Assembly: GCA_964034945.1 (NCBI GenBank)
Contig: OZ035960.1
Coordinates: forward strand, 46,107,002 to 46,171,001
DNA length: 64,000 nt
Direction of reading: 5' to 3'
Source of the DNA: Chrysopilus asiliformis
Lineage: Eukaryota > Arthropoda > Insecta > Diptera > Rhagionidae
The notes under the pieces were generated by a model, which made no database searches, had not been told where the DNA came from, and saw only the letters and a program-made list of their open reading frames with translations. Position numbers and translations under genes: made by a program. The number at the start of each line of letters is the position of its first letter. The first letter of the stretch is position 1. Shown here one piece after another: positions 23,233 to 35,340 of this stretch.

Positions 23233-24827
23233 GGCCTGTCAAATGCTTGCCTTTTTTTTAGACACTTTCCTACCCTCTTTCAAACCTTTTCGAGATTATT
23301 TGTATGAGATTCGATACCGGCGTAACACTGCCGCTATCTTTTGGTGTGTTTTAGAAGAACATCCCACTTCTTCCTAAGCTCAGATATTGGATGACTATTA
23401 CTAAGGCTATTCGACAATTGGTGTATTCTCATATATTATTACAAAAAAAAATTTTTAATCTAAAAAACAGATTGGTAAATACAAAACGACAGACCACCAA
23501 CAAAAATTTTCCTTCCCGATAGTGTTTATATTACAAATTTAAAAGTTTCTAATTTGAAAGAAAAACCACAAACTCGTATATTTAGGCCGTTCAAAAGAGG
23601 GACGGAAATGTTTTATTTGCATAAATTTCATAAAATTTTCACCTTTCTATCTCCCTCACAAACGTTTAGCTGATTTTTACCTTCGAATTCCGTCCCTCAG
23701 CCCCGCCGCGCCGCACAGATAAACTTGCTAAGGTTATCAACCTTTAATATAGGCGGGGGGGTTTTTTTTTGGCATCTTTCAAAAGTTGTGCATTTTATCT
23801 TTTTGTTCGACCTCTTATTTTCACAGTTGTGTCTTTAGTAGAAATTCAACTCTTTTTCTGGCTTTGCTCACCATCTCACAGCACATAGCAGATCTTTGAC
23901 ATATCACGTCACAAACAGACGTCAATGTAACGAAGAAGTGAAAGAAAATTTAAAGTTTTTGGCTTGCTTTGAAACCAATCTGACGATCGCCTAAATTAAA
24001 TGGTTTAAAATTTTTCAGACTGAGTACATCTTAATTCGATCACGTTTTGAGTATCTTTTCTTACTATAATTCGGCTATAAATCGACTTTTGTACCACCTC
24101 AGACCGATGTTAGGTGAGATATCGAAATGAATAAATTTTAATGTGCAGCTAGGTTGTTGTTTTTTTTTTTGTTATCTGATGTGAAATTCAACTGTTTATG
24201 TTTTTGCTATAAAATCTTTTAGATGTTTTACTTTGTATTTTTTTTCGCTTGGTTTCGTTTTGTTTTGTCTTAAGGTTTTCTTCAAACACACCATCGATGG
24301 GGTCATTGTGCCTTTTAGCGAAAACTTTTTTTATGTTTTCTCTTCGTTGCCTGTTTACGTATTAAAATTGCGGTTACTCGTGAGTAACTTTGATTGATTT
24401 TTTTTTTGTTTGCTGAGAGTACACTTCAAATATTACAAAACTTATGGCTGAAAAAAAAACTGGAGGGCAAATTGGAAAGTTTTTCGATGTTTCTTGAAGT
24501 CCATAACTTTAGTGATTTAAATGGGGTATTTGAAGAGGCATTTTAATGTTCAAAAGTCGACAAATATACGCATAAGTGCCTTTGAAAAACTTAATTCTGA
24601 TTAAATTTATGTAAAGTAAATTTCAGAAAATCACCTAAATATTTTCTGAATTATTTAATAGTACAGTTTTTTTTAATCCAAATTCAACCTTTCACACATC
24701 AAATTCACTATTTTCCAGATACAATAGTTCTTATTGTATGTCAAATTCACTTTTTTGCACATCAAATTAAACATTTTGCAGCATTTTACAGATAAAATTT
24801 GGCATCTGGCATATCAAATTCGTTTAA
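23233..24827. other. No gene recognised; degenerate short repeats at right end
   Basis: AT-rich. A short inverted pair GAGGGACGGAA/TTCCGTCCCTC lies at about 23600-23700. From about 24690 to 24825 the phrase CACATCAAATTCAC recurs four times with variation. No coding signal was seen. Confidence 0.45.
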
Positions 24828-24970
24828 CACGTTGACTGCCGAACCAACTTGGCAAATTTTTAAAGGAAATGCCAATACATGTAGACCTGTATGTATGTAT
24901 ATAATATACCCATGTAGAATGTAGACCTGGCTATCGAAAATGATAACCTTGGCCCCTCAAAAAACTTAAT
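24828..24970. mobile_element. piggyBac-like MITE, copy 2 (truncated)
   Basis: TTAA at 24824-24827 is followed by CACGTTGACTGCC. The sequence then matches copy 1 in reverse (AATGCCAATACATGTAGACC, GGCTATCGAAAATGATA, CCCCTCA). The other end is absent; sequence stops where another MITE begins at 24971. Confidence 0.75.
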
Positions 24971-25456
24971 CAGGGTATTCACAGTCCTCTTTTAATTTTC
25001 GGTATTCGGTGTTTTCGGTAATATTAAAAGACTGAAAATATTCTGTTGTGAACATACCACAGCACAGATTTGAGAACAGCGCTTTTATTTGATACGTGAC
25101 CAAATCATGAACTGCGAATTTGATTGTCACATACCTTTAAATCCATGTTTGATGTATTCTTTTGAATTTCTATTGTGGCAACGCCTATCAAAATTGAAAA
25201 AATTTGCATCAGTCCGATGAGATAACCAGCGAGAAAATTTGACAACTAAAAACATTACTAGTGCCACTCGCGGTTGATTCTTGATACCGAATAACCGGGC
25301 CGGAAAACACGACTCAAGGCATGTCTACAATTACCGAATCCGGTAATTCATTTTTACATGAACCAAGTTACCGTCTCGGTAAAAATCTGTTAAATTTGAC
25401 TGAATTACCGAGCGGTAAAATTACTCGCAATTTAAAAGAGGACTGTGAATACCCTG
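24971..25456. mobile_element. MITE with CAGGGTATTCACAGTCCTCT ends
   Basis: Left end CAGGGTATTCACAGTCCTCT and right end AGAGGACTGTGAATACCCTG are perfect inverted repeats that continue through TTTAA. AAT lies on both flanks (24968-24970 and 25457-25459). The interior carries CGGTAAT/ATTACCG phrases in both orientations. The 3-bp A/T target suggests a PIF/Harbinger-like element, not proven. Confidence 0.87.
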
Positions 25457-26529
25457 AATGAGTGAGAAATTCAGGTAAAAATGGGAAAATCTAAATGGCC
25501 TTTAAAATTTTCCTTCAAAATTTCTTTAATTTCGTTTTCTGCTATCACAGTTATTTTTAACTCCACTTTTAATACTTAAGGCGTTTGGAATAAAGCGCAG
25601 CTATTACAATATCGCTTTGAAGAAAAAGTCTCAATCGATTTATATCATCGCATTGTGTCTGTTAATGAGCATTTGCACATTCCAAATTTAATTTTAAAAA
25701 TATTTAAGAATCTATACGTTTAATAAGTGTGTAACCTATAAAAATATTTACCAAAAAAAAATTTACCTAAGAGGCAAGGCTAGACTTACCAATGTTTTAA
25801 AATTGTTTACTTAATAATACCTCAAACAGCAGAGATATTTACGAAGTACATAATTTTTGTGGGATCGGTTTTTTTATTACTCGTATTAATTTTTCACTTC
25901 ATCTAGTCGGCTGTCTAAACAAATTTAGGAAAGACTCAGGTAAACATTATTTTTAGTCATCGATGATATCACATGGCAACAATTTCATATTTAGCTTGAT
26001 ATTAATTTATTTAATAGCGATTTAACTAATTTATTACGTGGTCTCTAATAGTTTCAGTTTGATTAAAATTTGCTCGCAACACGAATTTGGTAAAAAACAC
26101 TTTATAAAAGCATTTTAATGCGTTTTATTAGATGGTGAGATTATATAAGATTGCAGGTGAGTCGGGGTAGTTCGGATAATTTTTATGAATCGAAAAAATA
26201 CTGCAATGTAAATTAATAATAATATATAATTAAACGCCTTTGAGGAAATGATGAAAAATGGTTTGGTGGTATGAGACGGTAGATAAAGGGATTAAAATTT
26301 GAGAAATTCTTAGTAAATTTATATTAAATAGAGGAAAAAATGGCTCAACTTCAAAGCACGCTATTTCCAGAATCTGTGACTTCATGTGGCCAGTAGATAA
26401 AATCTTAGTTGGTAATCTCAGAGGCTTACGCTCAATCTCAGCCCGTAAAACACTGTTTGCGTCTCCATAATTTTCATTCCGTAAAATGTATAATTCGGCA
26501 ACAGAAGATTAATTCCAATTAAAAAAATA
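25457..26529. other. No gene recognised
   Basis: AT-rich sequence without recognised domain, tandem or inverted structure. Confidence 0.45.
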
Positions 26530-26614
26530 GTCAAAATCGGATATTTCAATAATAACTTTAAGTAATTAGTAGTAAAATTTACAATTTTGTGGTTAAATTG
26601 ACTATTTTAAAAGC
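26530..26614. mobile_element. Family C MITE fragment
   Basis: AAATAGTCAAAATCGG, then AGTAGTAAAATTTACAATTT and GTGGTTAAATTGACTATTTT match the right-central part of the copies at 35000-35340 and 54995-55255. It abuts a family D/B copy on its right. Confidence 0.6.
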
Positions 26615-27496
26615 TTTTATTTACCTTGTTTATTTGTCTGTGCGTTTGTATGTATGTTTGTCGGTCAGGGTCATATCTTGTAATCTAATTTTGATCCACT
26701 TCCATTCATCCGATTGACTTTACACACTGTCAGTCTGTCAGTCTGTCAGTCTGTCAGTCTGCGTACAAGATTTTTCAAAAACTAATAGAGCTAGCGCCAT
26801 GAAATTTTATAGCCATGTTGGGTCTTGAAATGGGACGATCCTATCAACTTTTGGTGGAAATCCGTTAACCGGAAGTATCCAAAATGGCGGTTTTTCAAAA
26901 ATCGCAATTTCGTTTTTCTCGATTTACTCCCAAACTACGCGTTTTTTAGTGGCCTTAAGTATGACAAAACTTGGAGAAAATAAAATTTCCCACACTTTTG
27001 TCTTTAGCTATAACTCGATATCTCAACCCGTTATCGAGATAAACCGTTATTTCAAAAAAAAACAGTTTTTTACGATTATCTCGAAAATTAACGGGTTTTT
27101 GCTGACTGAATGTATGAAGTGAATTGATGAGAATGGCATTCTGCATAATTTTATTTCTTACCGTTATCCGTTATCTTTTACCGTTATTGAGATATTTTCA
27201 TTTATATGTAAAAAATCATATTTTTGCGAATAATTTGCAAACTAACGGTTTTTCGACAAATCAATTAAAAGAATAATTAAAGATGTTAACATTTTCTACA
27301 TTTTTCCCATTTACCGTAAATTGACATCTTTTACAGTTCTCAAGTTATCTCAAATTTTGTACGTTTTTGATATTTTTGAATAAACCAAGAATTTATTGGG
27401 AGGTCGTCTTAGGTTGACAACGCGACAGGGCTCTAGCGTAAATTGTACAGGGTCGTAGATTTTGTAGAAGAAAGTTTTGTGTTGACCACAACTGAT
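26615..27496 (+). repeat. Family D/B joined copy, near-identical to 36-kb copy
   Basis: The first part (to about 26720) matches the start of family D at 16491. From a CAGTCTGT 8-bp array (26729-26760) onward it is family B. It differs at only about a dozen positions over about 740 bp from 36000-36747, by eye. Both copies end at the same point, ACCACAACTGATATTTTT. The body contains repeated CGTTATCGAGATA and ATTATCTCGAAAA phrases. No protein is evident. Confidence 0.85.
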
Positions 27497-27650
27497 ATTT
27501 TTTTCTGTGTGTAAAAAGAAGATTTAATAAAGGTTTTAATTCTGCGTACATTGGTTGTAAGTTTCTTTTGATTTTTTTAAACAAAAAAACACTGGCATTT
27601 GTCAGCATTTTATAGACGAAAACCGACATTTCAGACTTTACAAATGGCTA

Positions 27651-28178
27651 CTTATGACGTTTTCGACTGGCAGATTCAGGGCAGATTCAGAGCACGCTCT
27701 ACCCCAGTTTAGAGCAAGGTATTTCGAGCAGATCTCGAGTAGATTTCGAGCACCTCTGCTTGGGAGTCGAGCATTTCTCAAAGAACAAGAAGAAGCATAA
27801 AACAAATTAAAATTAATTTTGATATATTCCCCTTAAGTTGACACTGCACTAATATATTTCTGACCAAATGAAATTCTTCTTCACTAGATGAAGAAGAATC
27901 CAAGAAATCAAAATCATAAATATCTTCCATTTACGATTCCACACGATTTTGTTAGCCTTAACCTCAAAAGAGCAACTCAAATCTGACTACATTAGGCAGA
28001 TCACAAAATTGCTCGAAAAATGCTCTTTTAGTGCTCGCAGACGGAGTACTTGCGTCACTCGAACACGTAACTCTTTTTCGAGCGATCACAAAATCTCAGT
28101 CGAACACAAGATCTCAGAGTGAGCAAATTTAGAGCAACTTCAGAGCAAAAAGAGCATGCCAGTCGAAAACGCCATAAG
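27651..28178. mobile_element. MITE with CTTATGRCGTTTTCGACTGG ends, GAGCA-rich
   Basis: Left end CTTATGACGTTTTCGACTGG and right end CCAGTCGAAAACGCCATAAG are inverted with one mismatch over about 22 bp. The interior contains many GAGCA or TGCTC pentamers and GATCTC/GAGATC-like phrases arranged in both orientations, mostly near the ends. No target duplication was identified with certainty. No coding sequence. Confidence 0.82.
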
Positions 28179-29540
28179 TGTTTTGTTGAACAAACTCCTG
28201 ATTTACCAAACATTGCATTGATACAATACTTTCTTATACCACATATGTATAACTAAGAAAAAATGTAACAATGGCGACTTTATTAAAATTGCCTCACTCT
28301 CGGTTGTCCCGGTAATTGACAATTTTCAATTACGGAGCTCGATTGTCTGCGAAATTGGTAAGTGAAAACCGATGTAGTTACATGACGTATATGTTTCATA
28401 CCTGTATTATTCCGGGGCACGTGCTTTTTAGCCAGCATATTTAATTTGATGGCATAATACTATAAAAACAAAACAATGTTTAATTATGGTCTTTTTTCAT
28501 ACTTTTTCCCATTTCGTGTGGCAAATTTCGTAGTAGGAAACCAAAACAATCGCGCAATAAAGACACAGTTTGAGTTATGAAATCGTTGTGTGAAAGATAC
28601 AACGGATCGTGCCACTACACTTTGGAGTTAATATGACTTTTAATAACCGGTGTTGCCAGCATAGCAAAATCATAGTTGGACAAAGCGAGACCGGTCCAAG
28701 CGATAATTATTTGACATTGCTAAACACGTGAATTTGATGACATTGAGTTGTAAATATGATGGTGGATTTTGATTAGAACGTTTTATTTTTATTAATTTAT
28801 TTTTTTATGTTGACGTTTTTTTTTTAAATTATCGAGCCTTTCCCGTTATCGCAAACACTTATCCGCCCCTTTTTTCACGCATAAGGCATTGAATTTATCA
28901 GAGTAAATTCTGTTATCAGTTTGGGCGGTTAGAATTGTGGTAATGGTTTTCCGCATTATCGCTTAATTTGCTTTATTGTAAACGAATAAGGTTAATTTTT
29001 ACTTACGAAAATTCTTTCTATTAATTTATTAGTTTTAACATATCGAAAAGTATAGATACAATGCTTCGGCACACCCTTAGTCGAGTGCGCAGAAAACCCA
29101 ATAAATTTTAGCCACACCAAAATACATATGTGGGAAAAGAGCATTTGTTTATTTTCAAACTCTTTCCAAAAAAAAAATTGATAGAATATACAACATAAAA
29201 CAATAAAATTTGTATTGATTTTTATGATAAATAACGGAATTTTACTTATTATTTGATAGTCGAAACATCAAAACTATCGGGTCAAATTGCGTTCAATTAG
29301 CCATATGTTACAAAGACTGGAAAATTCCCAATTATTTTCATACTAAATTTGGAGAGTTTTTGAATATGCGAATTATATTGCAACAACCAAGACTTGTTAG
29401 AGACGGGCTTCCAGATTAGCCTCGAATTAAAGTTGAATTCATATGTAATGTTGGTTTCGGCATTCAGAGATAAAGGAGCGAAGGATAAATATCTTTTTGG
29501 GGTTGAAAACGGCTCCCAACTTAAGTGTGTTTACACATTG
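28179..29540. other. No gene recognised
   Basis: AT-rich, including a T-rich stretch near 28780-28830. No domain-bearing frame or repeat pair was identified. Confidence 0.45.
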
Positions 29541-30548
29541 GGCTGAGTGAATAAAAATCACGGCAATGCTTTAAGTTTTAAGAAATACTAAAAGCATTTA
29601 TGCAAAACTTTGATCTAAAAATAAGTGAATTAAAAAATGCTAATGCTTGGAAGTGTATGCTATGGACAATTTGTAAAGTAAATACTACAATGTCGGTACA
29701 TACTAGCTATTATTTACTTCTAGGTAGCTGTTAGATTGAAATTAGCACAGTTCGAGACTATTTTATGCTACAAATTTCTCAAGAATTATTATATTTATAT
29801 ATTTGTGTGTTTGAAATTTGAATTTTTTTTTAGAAATCTTATTATTTTTCTTTTTGGGTCCAAAAAGCAGCCATGGAACATAAGCGAGAACTCCAATTGG
29901 GCAGAGGCAGCAGCAGAGGCAGAAGCAGAACTTTAGAACACATACCATCTTATGTGATGAGCTCCAATAAAGCAGCAGCAGAGGCAGAAGCAGAAACACA
30001 TTTTAGCTCTAATCTCTAAATTTCTGCTTTCAATTTAACCTCACAAATCGTTGTTGATATTTTTTGCATATATGGACGGAAGTAAATATTTGTAATACTT
30101 GAAATGGAGGAGAAATGAATTGAATATTTAAAAAACAACGAAATATTATACGACAAATCATGCCGCGGATATAAATACGCACAACGTTTTGAGAGGTCTG
30201 CTATTTTCGTCAGAATTCAAATTTCATTGTGGGACAGAAAGCAGATTCTGCTTCTGCCACTGCTACTGCTTCTGCCTCTGCTGCTGCCTCTGCTCCATTG
30301 GAGTTCTCCCTATACTTTAAATAAAATTTCTGCTAAATTTGCTGTCATAAATTCGACTATTCCTTTAAAATTTCGAGTTTTATTTATTTTTAAGCTGCCG
30401 TAGACTAGCGTGAGATTTTTGTATTAAATACTTATAACCACGTAGTAAATGCTAGACTTTATTCACCAAAAATTAAGTAAATGCTAGAAAACGCCATTGT
30501 TGATCAGATCCTAGTAAAAACATTTGCTAGGTTTTATTTGCTCGGTCC
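29541..30548. mobile_element. Possible degenerate palindromic MITE with nested insert
   Basis: The outer arms are weakly inverted: GGCTGAGTGAATAAAAA on the left versus GGACCGAGCAAATAAAACC on the reversed right end, followed by GCAATGCTTT versus GCAAATGTTT. AAATGCTAG-type phrases recur in the right arm. A better-defined element at 29886-30309 sits between the arms. The outer element is inferred from partial similarity only. Confidence 0.4.
29886..30309. mobile_element. MITE with GCAGAGGCAGCAGCAGAGGC subterminal arms
   Basis: Left arm GAGAACTCCAATTGGGCAGA then GGCAGCAGCAGAGGCAGAAG; right arm reversed gives GAGAACTCCAATGGAGCAGA then GGCAGCAGCAGAGGCAGAAG. A third partial copy of the GCTCCAATAAAGCAGCAGC motif lies inside at 29962. 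The arms are about 45 bp. Target duplication is unclear. Confidence 0.82.
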
Positions 30549-30835
30549 ATTGCGAATTTTCGCTTATATTTATTCAGAGGCACTGTGAATATTTTTTCTT
30601 TGAGGAAAATAAAGGTAAAACAAACTGAATTAATGATTCAATCTCACAAACAGATACACCGCAGGCAGAAATGGTTTGAAAAATACGCCGCAGTGGATAT
30701 TTTTCTTCAACTGCTATATTTTTTAAAAATTGATCCTAAAATGAAATTTTGTTGATGGCTAAGAGACTGGAGAAATTTTTTATCTTCGGACATTCAATTT
30801 GGGGAAAGATTCAGTCTTCTCGGGCATCTTTTTAA

Positions 30836-31100
30836 CACGTTGGCTACCAGCCAAAAAAACGCTTACTCCGCTAGTATACACTGGGAGAAAACGCAAAAAT
30901 CATTTCTGTACTTTGTCAGTCACCAGTGAACACAAGATCAATACAGACAAAAACGAACGAATCGAATAAAATATAACGGACAAAAAAAAAAACCCTTTGT
31001 ACTGCACGAGCGACTGCACTCAACCATGGAACTTGAGAAACTGACGGTAATGACAATAGTGTGTGTACACCGGTGACTCACTCACATGGTAGCCAACGTG
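30836..31100. mobile_element. piggyBac-like MITE, copy 3
   Basis: Starts CACGTTGGCTACCAG and ends TGGTAGCCAACGTG, bounded by TTAA at 30832-30835 and 31101-31104. The interior differs from copies 1, 2 and 4, so only the ends and target site define membership. Confidence 0.85.
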
Positions 31101-31104
31101 TTAA

Positions 31105-33356
31105 GAGAAAAAAGGGACTCATCAGTAGAAAAAACGAAAAAAAATACCATTCCAGAAAATAAACAAATCGGAAAGACAGGGCAGTCAAAAATAGGACTTT
31201 TTCTCTGTAATAAAGAAGCGTACTTGTGGGTCTTTTTGATTTTTTTTTGATGATTTTTAAGATCATCACTTATAAATTTAACCTTTTGAATGTAATAATA
31301 ATAAAAATACGATTTTTAATAGTCAAACTTTTATCTAACATTTTTTTTCGTTTCTTTTCAGGTATGTTGAAAGGATTTTCGATTACTTCCTACATATTTC
31401 TTTAAGGATACATTTTTGAACAATTTTATGACCGTAAGTAAGTATGAACCTAACTAAGATCTTTAAGACTGAGCTCTCAATGATATTATAATTTTAAAGA
31501 AACTGAAATTTAACAACTATACTTTTATTAATTATATTAAGTACGTTAAGCAATACATTGCAAACTTCTTTGTTAATCACTTTTATTATAAAAAACAAAT
31601 TGTGAAGATTTCATCTTAGGAGGGTTGTTTTTCTCTAATATTTGAACGAAAGAAAGTCCTGTTTTAATTTTTACTCAGAACACTTGCTGAAAAATATGAA
31701 GCAAAGGAACTTCATTGTAAAATTTTAATGAATGACTTGATTTTTATCTTTCAATTAATTTGCGGTGAAATGCTGCAATGAATAAAACTTCATATCGCCC
31801 CCACTGTTTGCCGCTGGTTTTCTTTTATATTCTCGATTCTTTTGGGTTTCTTCGTTGTTACAAAGGTTTTTTTTTGGTATCGAGATTGAAAATTCAATTA
31901 AAAAAATTCCTTTTTTGTAGGGTTTTATCTCATTTTTTAAATTCAATTATAAAAAAATATCACCCGGCTCAGATAAAAGTTTGAATGCATTTATATGTTT
32001 TTTTTTCTGGAAAATTCCTAGTGCTTTTATTTAATTATAATTGAAAGCAGGACCCATGAAATATAAATATTTAGTCATATTTTTATTTGCGCTAATTAGC
32101 TGTACCTACTAATTAGGGGTTTACCGAAAAAATTCTCTTCAGGATTCCAGACTTTTTTTGCTTTCGAAAAAAGACCTATGGTAACAGTAGGTGAAAAAAT
32201 CTGGATCTTGAAGAAAAATATTGCACGTGTTTGTACTCAGGACCCTTATTGCAAGTATTTTTAAATTTTCTCGAAGACCACAAAAAAAAATACTTTTAAA
32301 TCTGAACAAAAACATGACTAGGGTGAATGGGGACCCGATTCAATTTAAAAAAAAAATAAATCCAATCAACATCTCTTTTTTACTCCGATCCAAGCACAAA
32401 AAGTGAAACAGAAAAATTCCGATTTGCTTCAGTTGCATTACACAATTAAAAAGTTGAATGCAATTTACATTCATTGCAGAAAAAGAGGAATATTTTCTAT
32501 GGACACAAAAAAACAACTCAGGAAGAATAATTGAAATGGGAACATTTTGAGGGGTACTAAGGGCGCAGAAGGGTTTTAGGATTGTAGTGCAATTAAATGG
32601 ATTTTAATTTTTCACACAATAAAAATGTAAAATACTGTTTTGAAAAAAATTGCTTTGGAATTGTTTTTTTATGTGGTTATATGTATGAAAATATCTTACA
32701 TTGAATTGTGGTACTACAACCCTGTTAGAGATATACTCAAAATCATATGTAATTTCGAGAAATTTTGATATTTAGTCATCAATTGTGTGCTCTAATTTTT
32801 GATATTCACTATTTTTACAACTACTTAACATTCAAAAAATCCCTTCAATAAAATTTTTCCGATACAAGGTTTAATTGATTAAAATTTTATTAAGCAAATA
32901 GATTCTCTTTAAAAATTTCGTTGATAAAAAAAATCGGAAAAAAACTTGTCCTTTTTGTGGGAGAGGAGAAATAATGCAATTTTTATCTAATTTTTCAAAA
33001 AACAAAAAAAAAAATGCTTTACATCACTGTTTGCTACAAATTTTAACTTTGTATCAGGTAGTGTCGTACAGAGCTTGCGACATTTTTCGAAGTTTTGCTG
33101 AAAACGATCGTCTGCGACATTTTTATTGAGAGATATTTATTCATGGGAAAATTGAAACCAATTTGTTTTGTCAAAAAAAAGTCAAAAGATAAAGGTATGC
33201 TTCTCCTACAACCGTCAGTTGTTCGATTTAAGTCTATATTTGATGCTGACACTGCAAAATTTTCATCTGCGGTCTATTTTTTAAACGAACTTCTGCCTAA
33301 GCCTATTTTTCCTATTGTTGTAGCTTGTTCTGGAAGTCAAACATATTTCGGCTTTT
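31105..33356. other. AT-rich DNA without recognisable gene
   Basis: An 87-codon frame at 33095-33358 includes a phrase TTTTCATCTGCGGTCTATTT resembling one at about 52912-52932, possibly a shared decayed repeat. No domains were recognised. Confidence 0.45.
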
Positions 33357-33896
33357 AAAACATAACAAAAGATATAATTGCCAATCTGGCAATCATTATG
33401 GTGATATTCGTATCAAAATTCGAACAGTTGTACCAAAATTTCAGTTTGAAGTCAAACTTTCCAATAAGATTTTTTAAATTTTTTTCCAATCGGATTTTGA
33501 TGTATGTGAGTTTTATGTAGAATCATATCCTAAATAACTTTTGTTCTTGAACTTTTTTTGATGAGATGCACCGTTTTTGCGATATTTACAAAAAACGTTT
33601 TCGTTCGTATGGGGGTACCCCCCCTAATGGTCCATTTTTGCCCATTAACGAACTTAGCCTCGCATTTTACAAAAAACGGATCTGTGCAAAATTTCAAGTC
33701 TCTATCTCAATCCGCGCCACAGACAGACAGACGGACAGACAGACGGACAGACAGACGGACGGACATGCAAAATTCAACTTTTTTTATCATTCTAAACACA
33801 CTGGTGTAATTCATTCTTGTGTGTGATGACGGGATCTTGGCGTTACAAACGGTAAGGCAAAGTTAATATACCCTTTGGTTTCACCATACGGGTATA
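33357..33896 (-). repeat. Family A repeat, reversed copy
   Basis: Minus-strand order matches family A from CCCGTATGGTGAAACCAAAG (33893 backward) through GTAACGCCAAGATCCCG, a CCGTCTGTCTGTCCGTC tract, the ATCTCAATCC core on the plus strand and ATTGCCAGATTGGCAAT. A small deletion removes the second CCATACGGG. Overlapping frames in the CAGACAGACGGACAG tract encode only simple repeats. Confidence 0.85.
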
Positions 33897-34999
33897 AAAA
33901 CCATCATGTATTAAATGCATGATGACAAATATCTACCTTTCCATCTGAGAATGCAGTTTTTTCACGATTTTCGTGAAAAATCTTCATCTCATCAAAAACC
34001 TTACAAATGCTAAAACATCTACGAAACCGGCGAATCACTCATATATTTATAACGAATTTTATTTAAAGATCTTGTGCTCAAAAAAAAAATATTCTTAATT
34101 TTCTTGAAGAATAAAATATCGAAAAGTTGATGCTGCGCTCTTGTAAAAGAATTTATTTCCGTTTATCGATTTTCAAATCAGCGTATTTCAAGCATTTAAC
34201 CCTATAAATGGTTGCACTAAGTGCATTTAATAGAAAATAGGAACGTGTCTGCACATCCGTTCATTAGATTTCCAAACGAGGACATAATATAAAAAAAAAC
34301 TCTTTAACCTAATCGACACCATCCACTCCACTGGAATGACGTTGCACTGTATGGTATGAGCAAGGGGATCGGCGGAGATGATGAGGCTATCATCGGCATT
34401 TCATTGAAAAGTTCATTCCCTTGCATTTGATGCACTCAATTTGCATTACAATAGCACCACGACGATGCGGCTCTGTTTAAAGTTGTCGCCTCGGTGCACA
34501 TCAGACAGAGATAAAGGATGATTCTGGAATGGGTGGTTTGGTTGAGGGATTACTGGCGTGTGAGGGAGAACGATATCGTTGTGCATCTTCTATTGATTGA
34601 ACATTTAGACTGCTAAGTTTCTTGCCTCGCCAGGCTAGAAACGTGGAGTTGAGCTAATATTGAAACAGTACGCCACGTTCATTAAATCAGAGTTCTTGCT
34701 ACAATCCCCATCTTAAATTCCCAGCCACCCATCGACCCACCCTTGCGCCTGTTTAATTCATATTAGCCTAAGGAATAGCGATGAGCGTGTATTGTATGTG
34801 GTATGAGAGTTTGTTTGCTCTGGCTTTTCGTATATTTTGCTATGTTGCCATAATTTATGCTAGTTGCTTTATTTTAATAAAGTTCAATCCAAACATTGCA
34901 ATATGACACTTTTTAGTGCTCTCTATTTAATAAAAAAAAGGAAATTTTACACACAAAAGTTGTTTTTCTTCGTCCCGTCAGTCACATGCCTGTACTCGC
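33897..34999. other. Unique, more complex sequence; no gene recognised
   Basis: From about 34320 to 34880 composition is more balanced than the surroundings and no repeat family is seen. No long reading frame is present. It could be conserved non-coding or regulatory DNA of the host gene, but nothing in the sequence proves that. Confidence 0.4.
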
Positions 35000-35340
35000 A
35001 GAGAAAAATAGTAAATCTAGGTGAATCAGGACTTTATTAAAATAGTCAATTTCAATTAAAACATAGTCAAAATCGACGGTTCACGGTTCACCGCCCCGCT
35101 CCTCGGCCTTCGGCCTTCCTATGTTGGAACCAGAACTACCACAGACACTCTTGCCAAATTTCAAGTCAATCGGTTCAGCCCTTTTTGCGTGAAAGAGGAA
35201 CAGACAGAAAGACAGACACCAACTCATTTTTATATATTAGTATGATTTAACTACATAGTAGTAAAATTTACAATTTCTTGGTTAAATTGACTATTTTTGT
35301 AATTGATATTTACTATTTTAGTTATAGTTCCACAGAGAGA
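35000..35340. mobile_element. Family C MITE with nested retroposon tail
   Basis: Left: CAGAGAAAAATAGTAAATCT then AAAATAGTCAATTTCAATTA. Right: TTTAACTACATAGTAGTAAA, then AAATTGACTATTTTTGTAAT. Between about 35076 and 35247 lies unrelated sequence (next entry). Remaining C sequence resembles 54995-55255. Confidence 0.7.
35087..35247 (+). mobile_element. Retroposon 3'-end-like insert
   Basis: The phrases CAAATTTCAAGTCAATCGGT, TCAGCCCTTTTTGCGTGAAA, GAGGAACAGACAGAAAGACA and TTTTTATATATTAGTATGAT form the kind of 3' tail seen in insect RTE/CR1-like non-LTR elements and derived SINEs. The GC-rich start (CCGCTCCTCGGCCTTCGGCC) is unlike the host. The class is inferred from recalled resemblance. Confidence 0.5.

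Noticed and set aside
33558..33826. Open frames encoding TDRRTDRRTD-type repeats
   Set aside because: They translate the GACAGACGGACA simple repeat of family A in different frames; the same occurs at 45963-46235.
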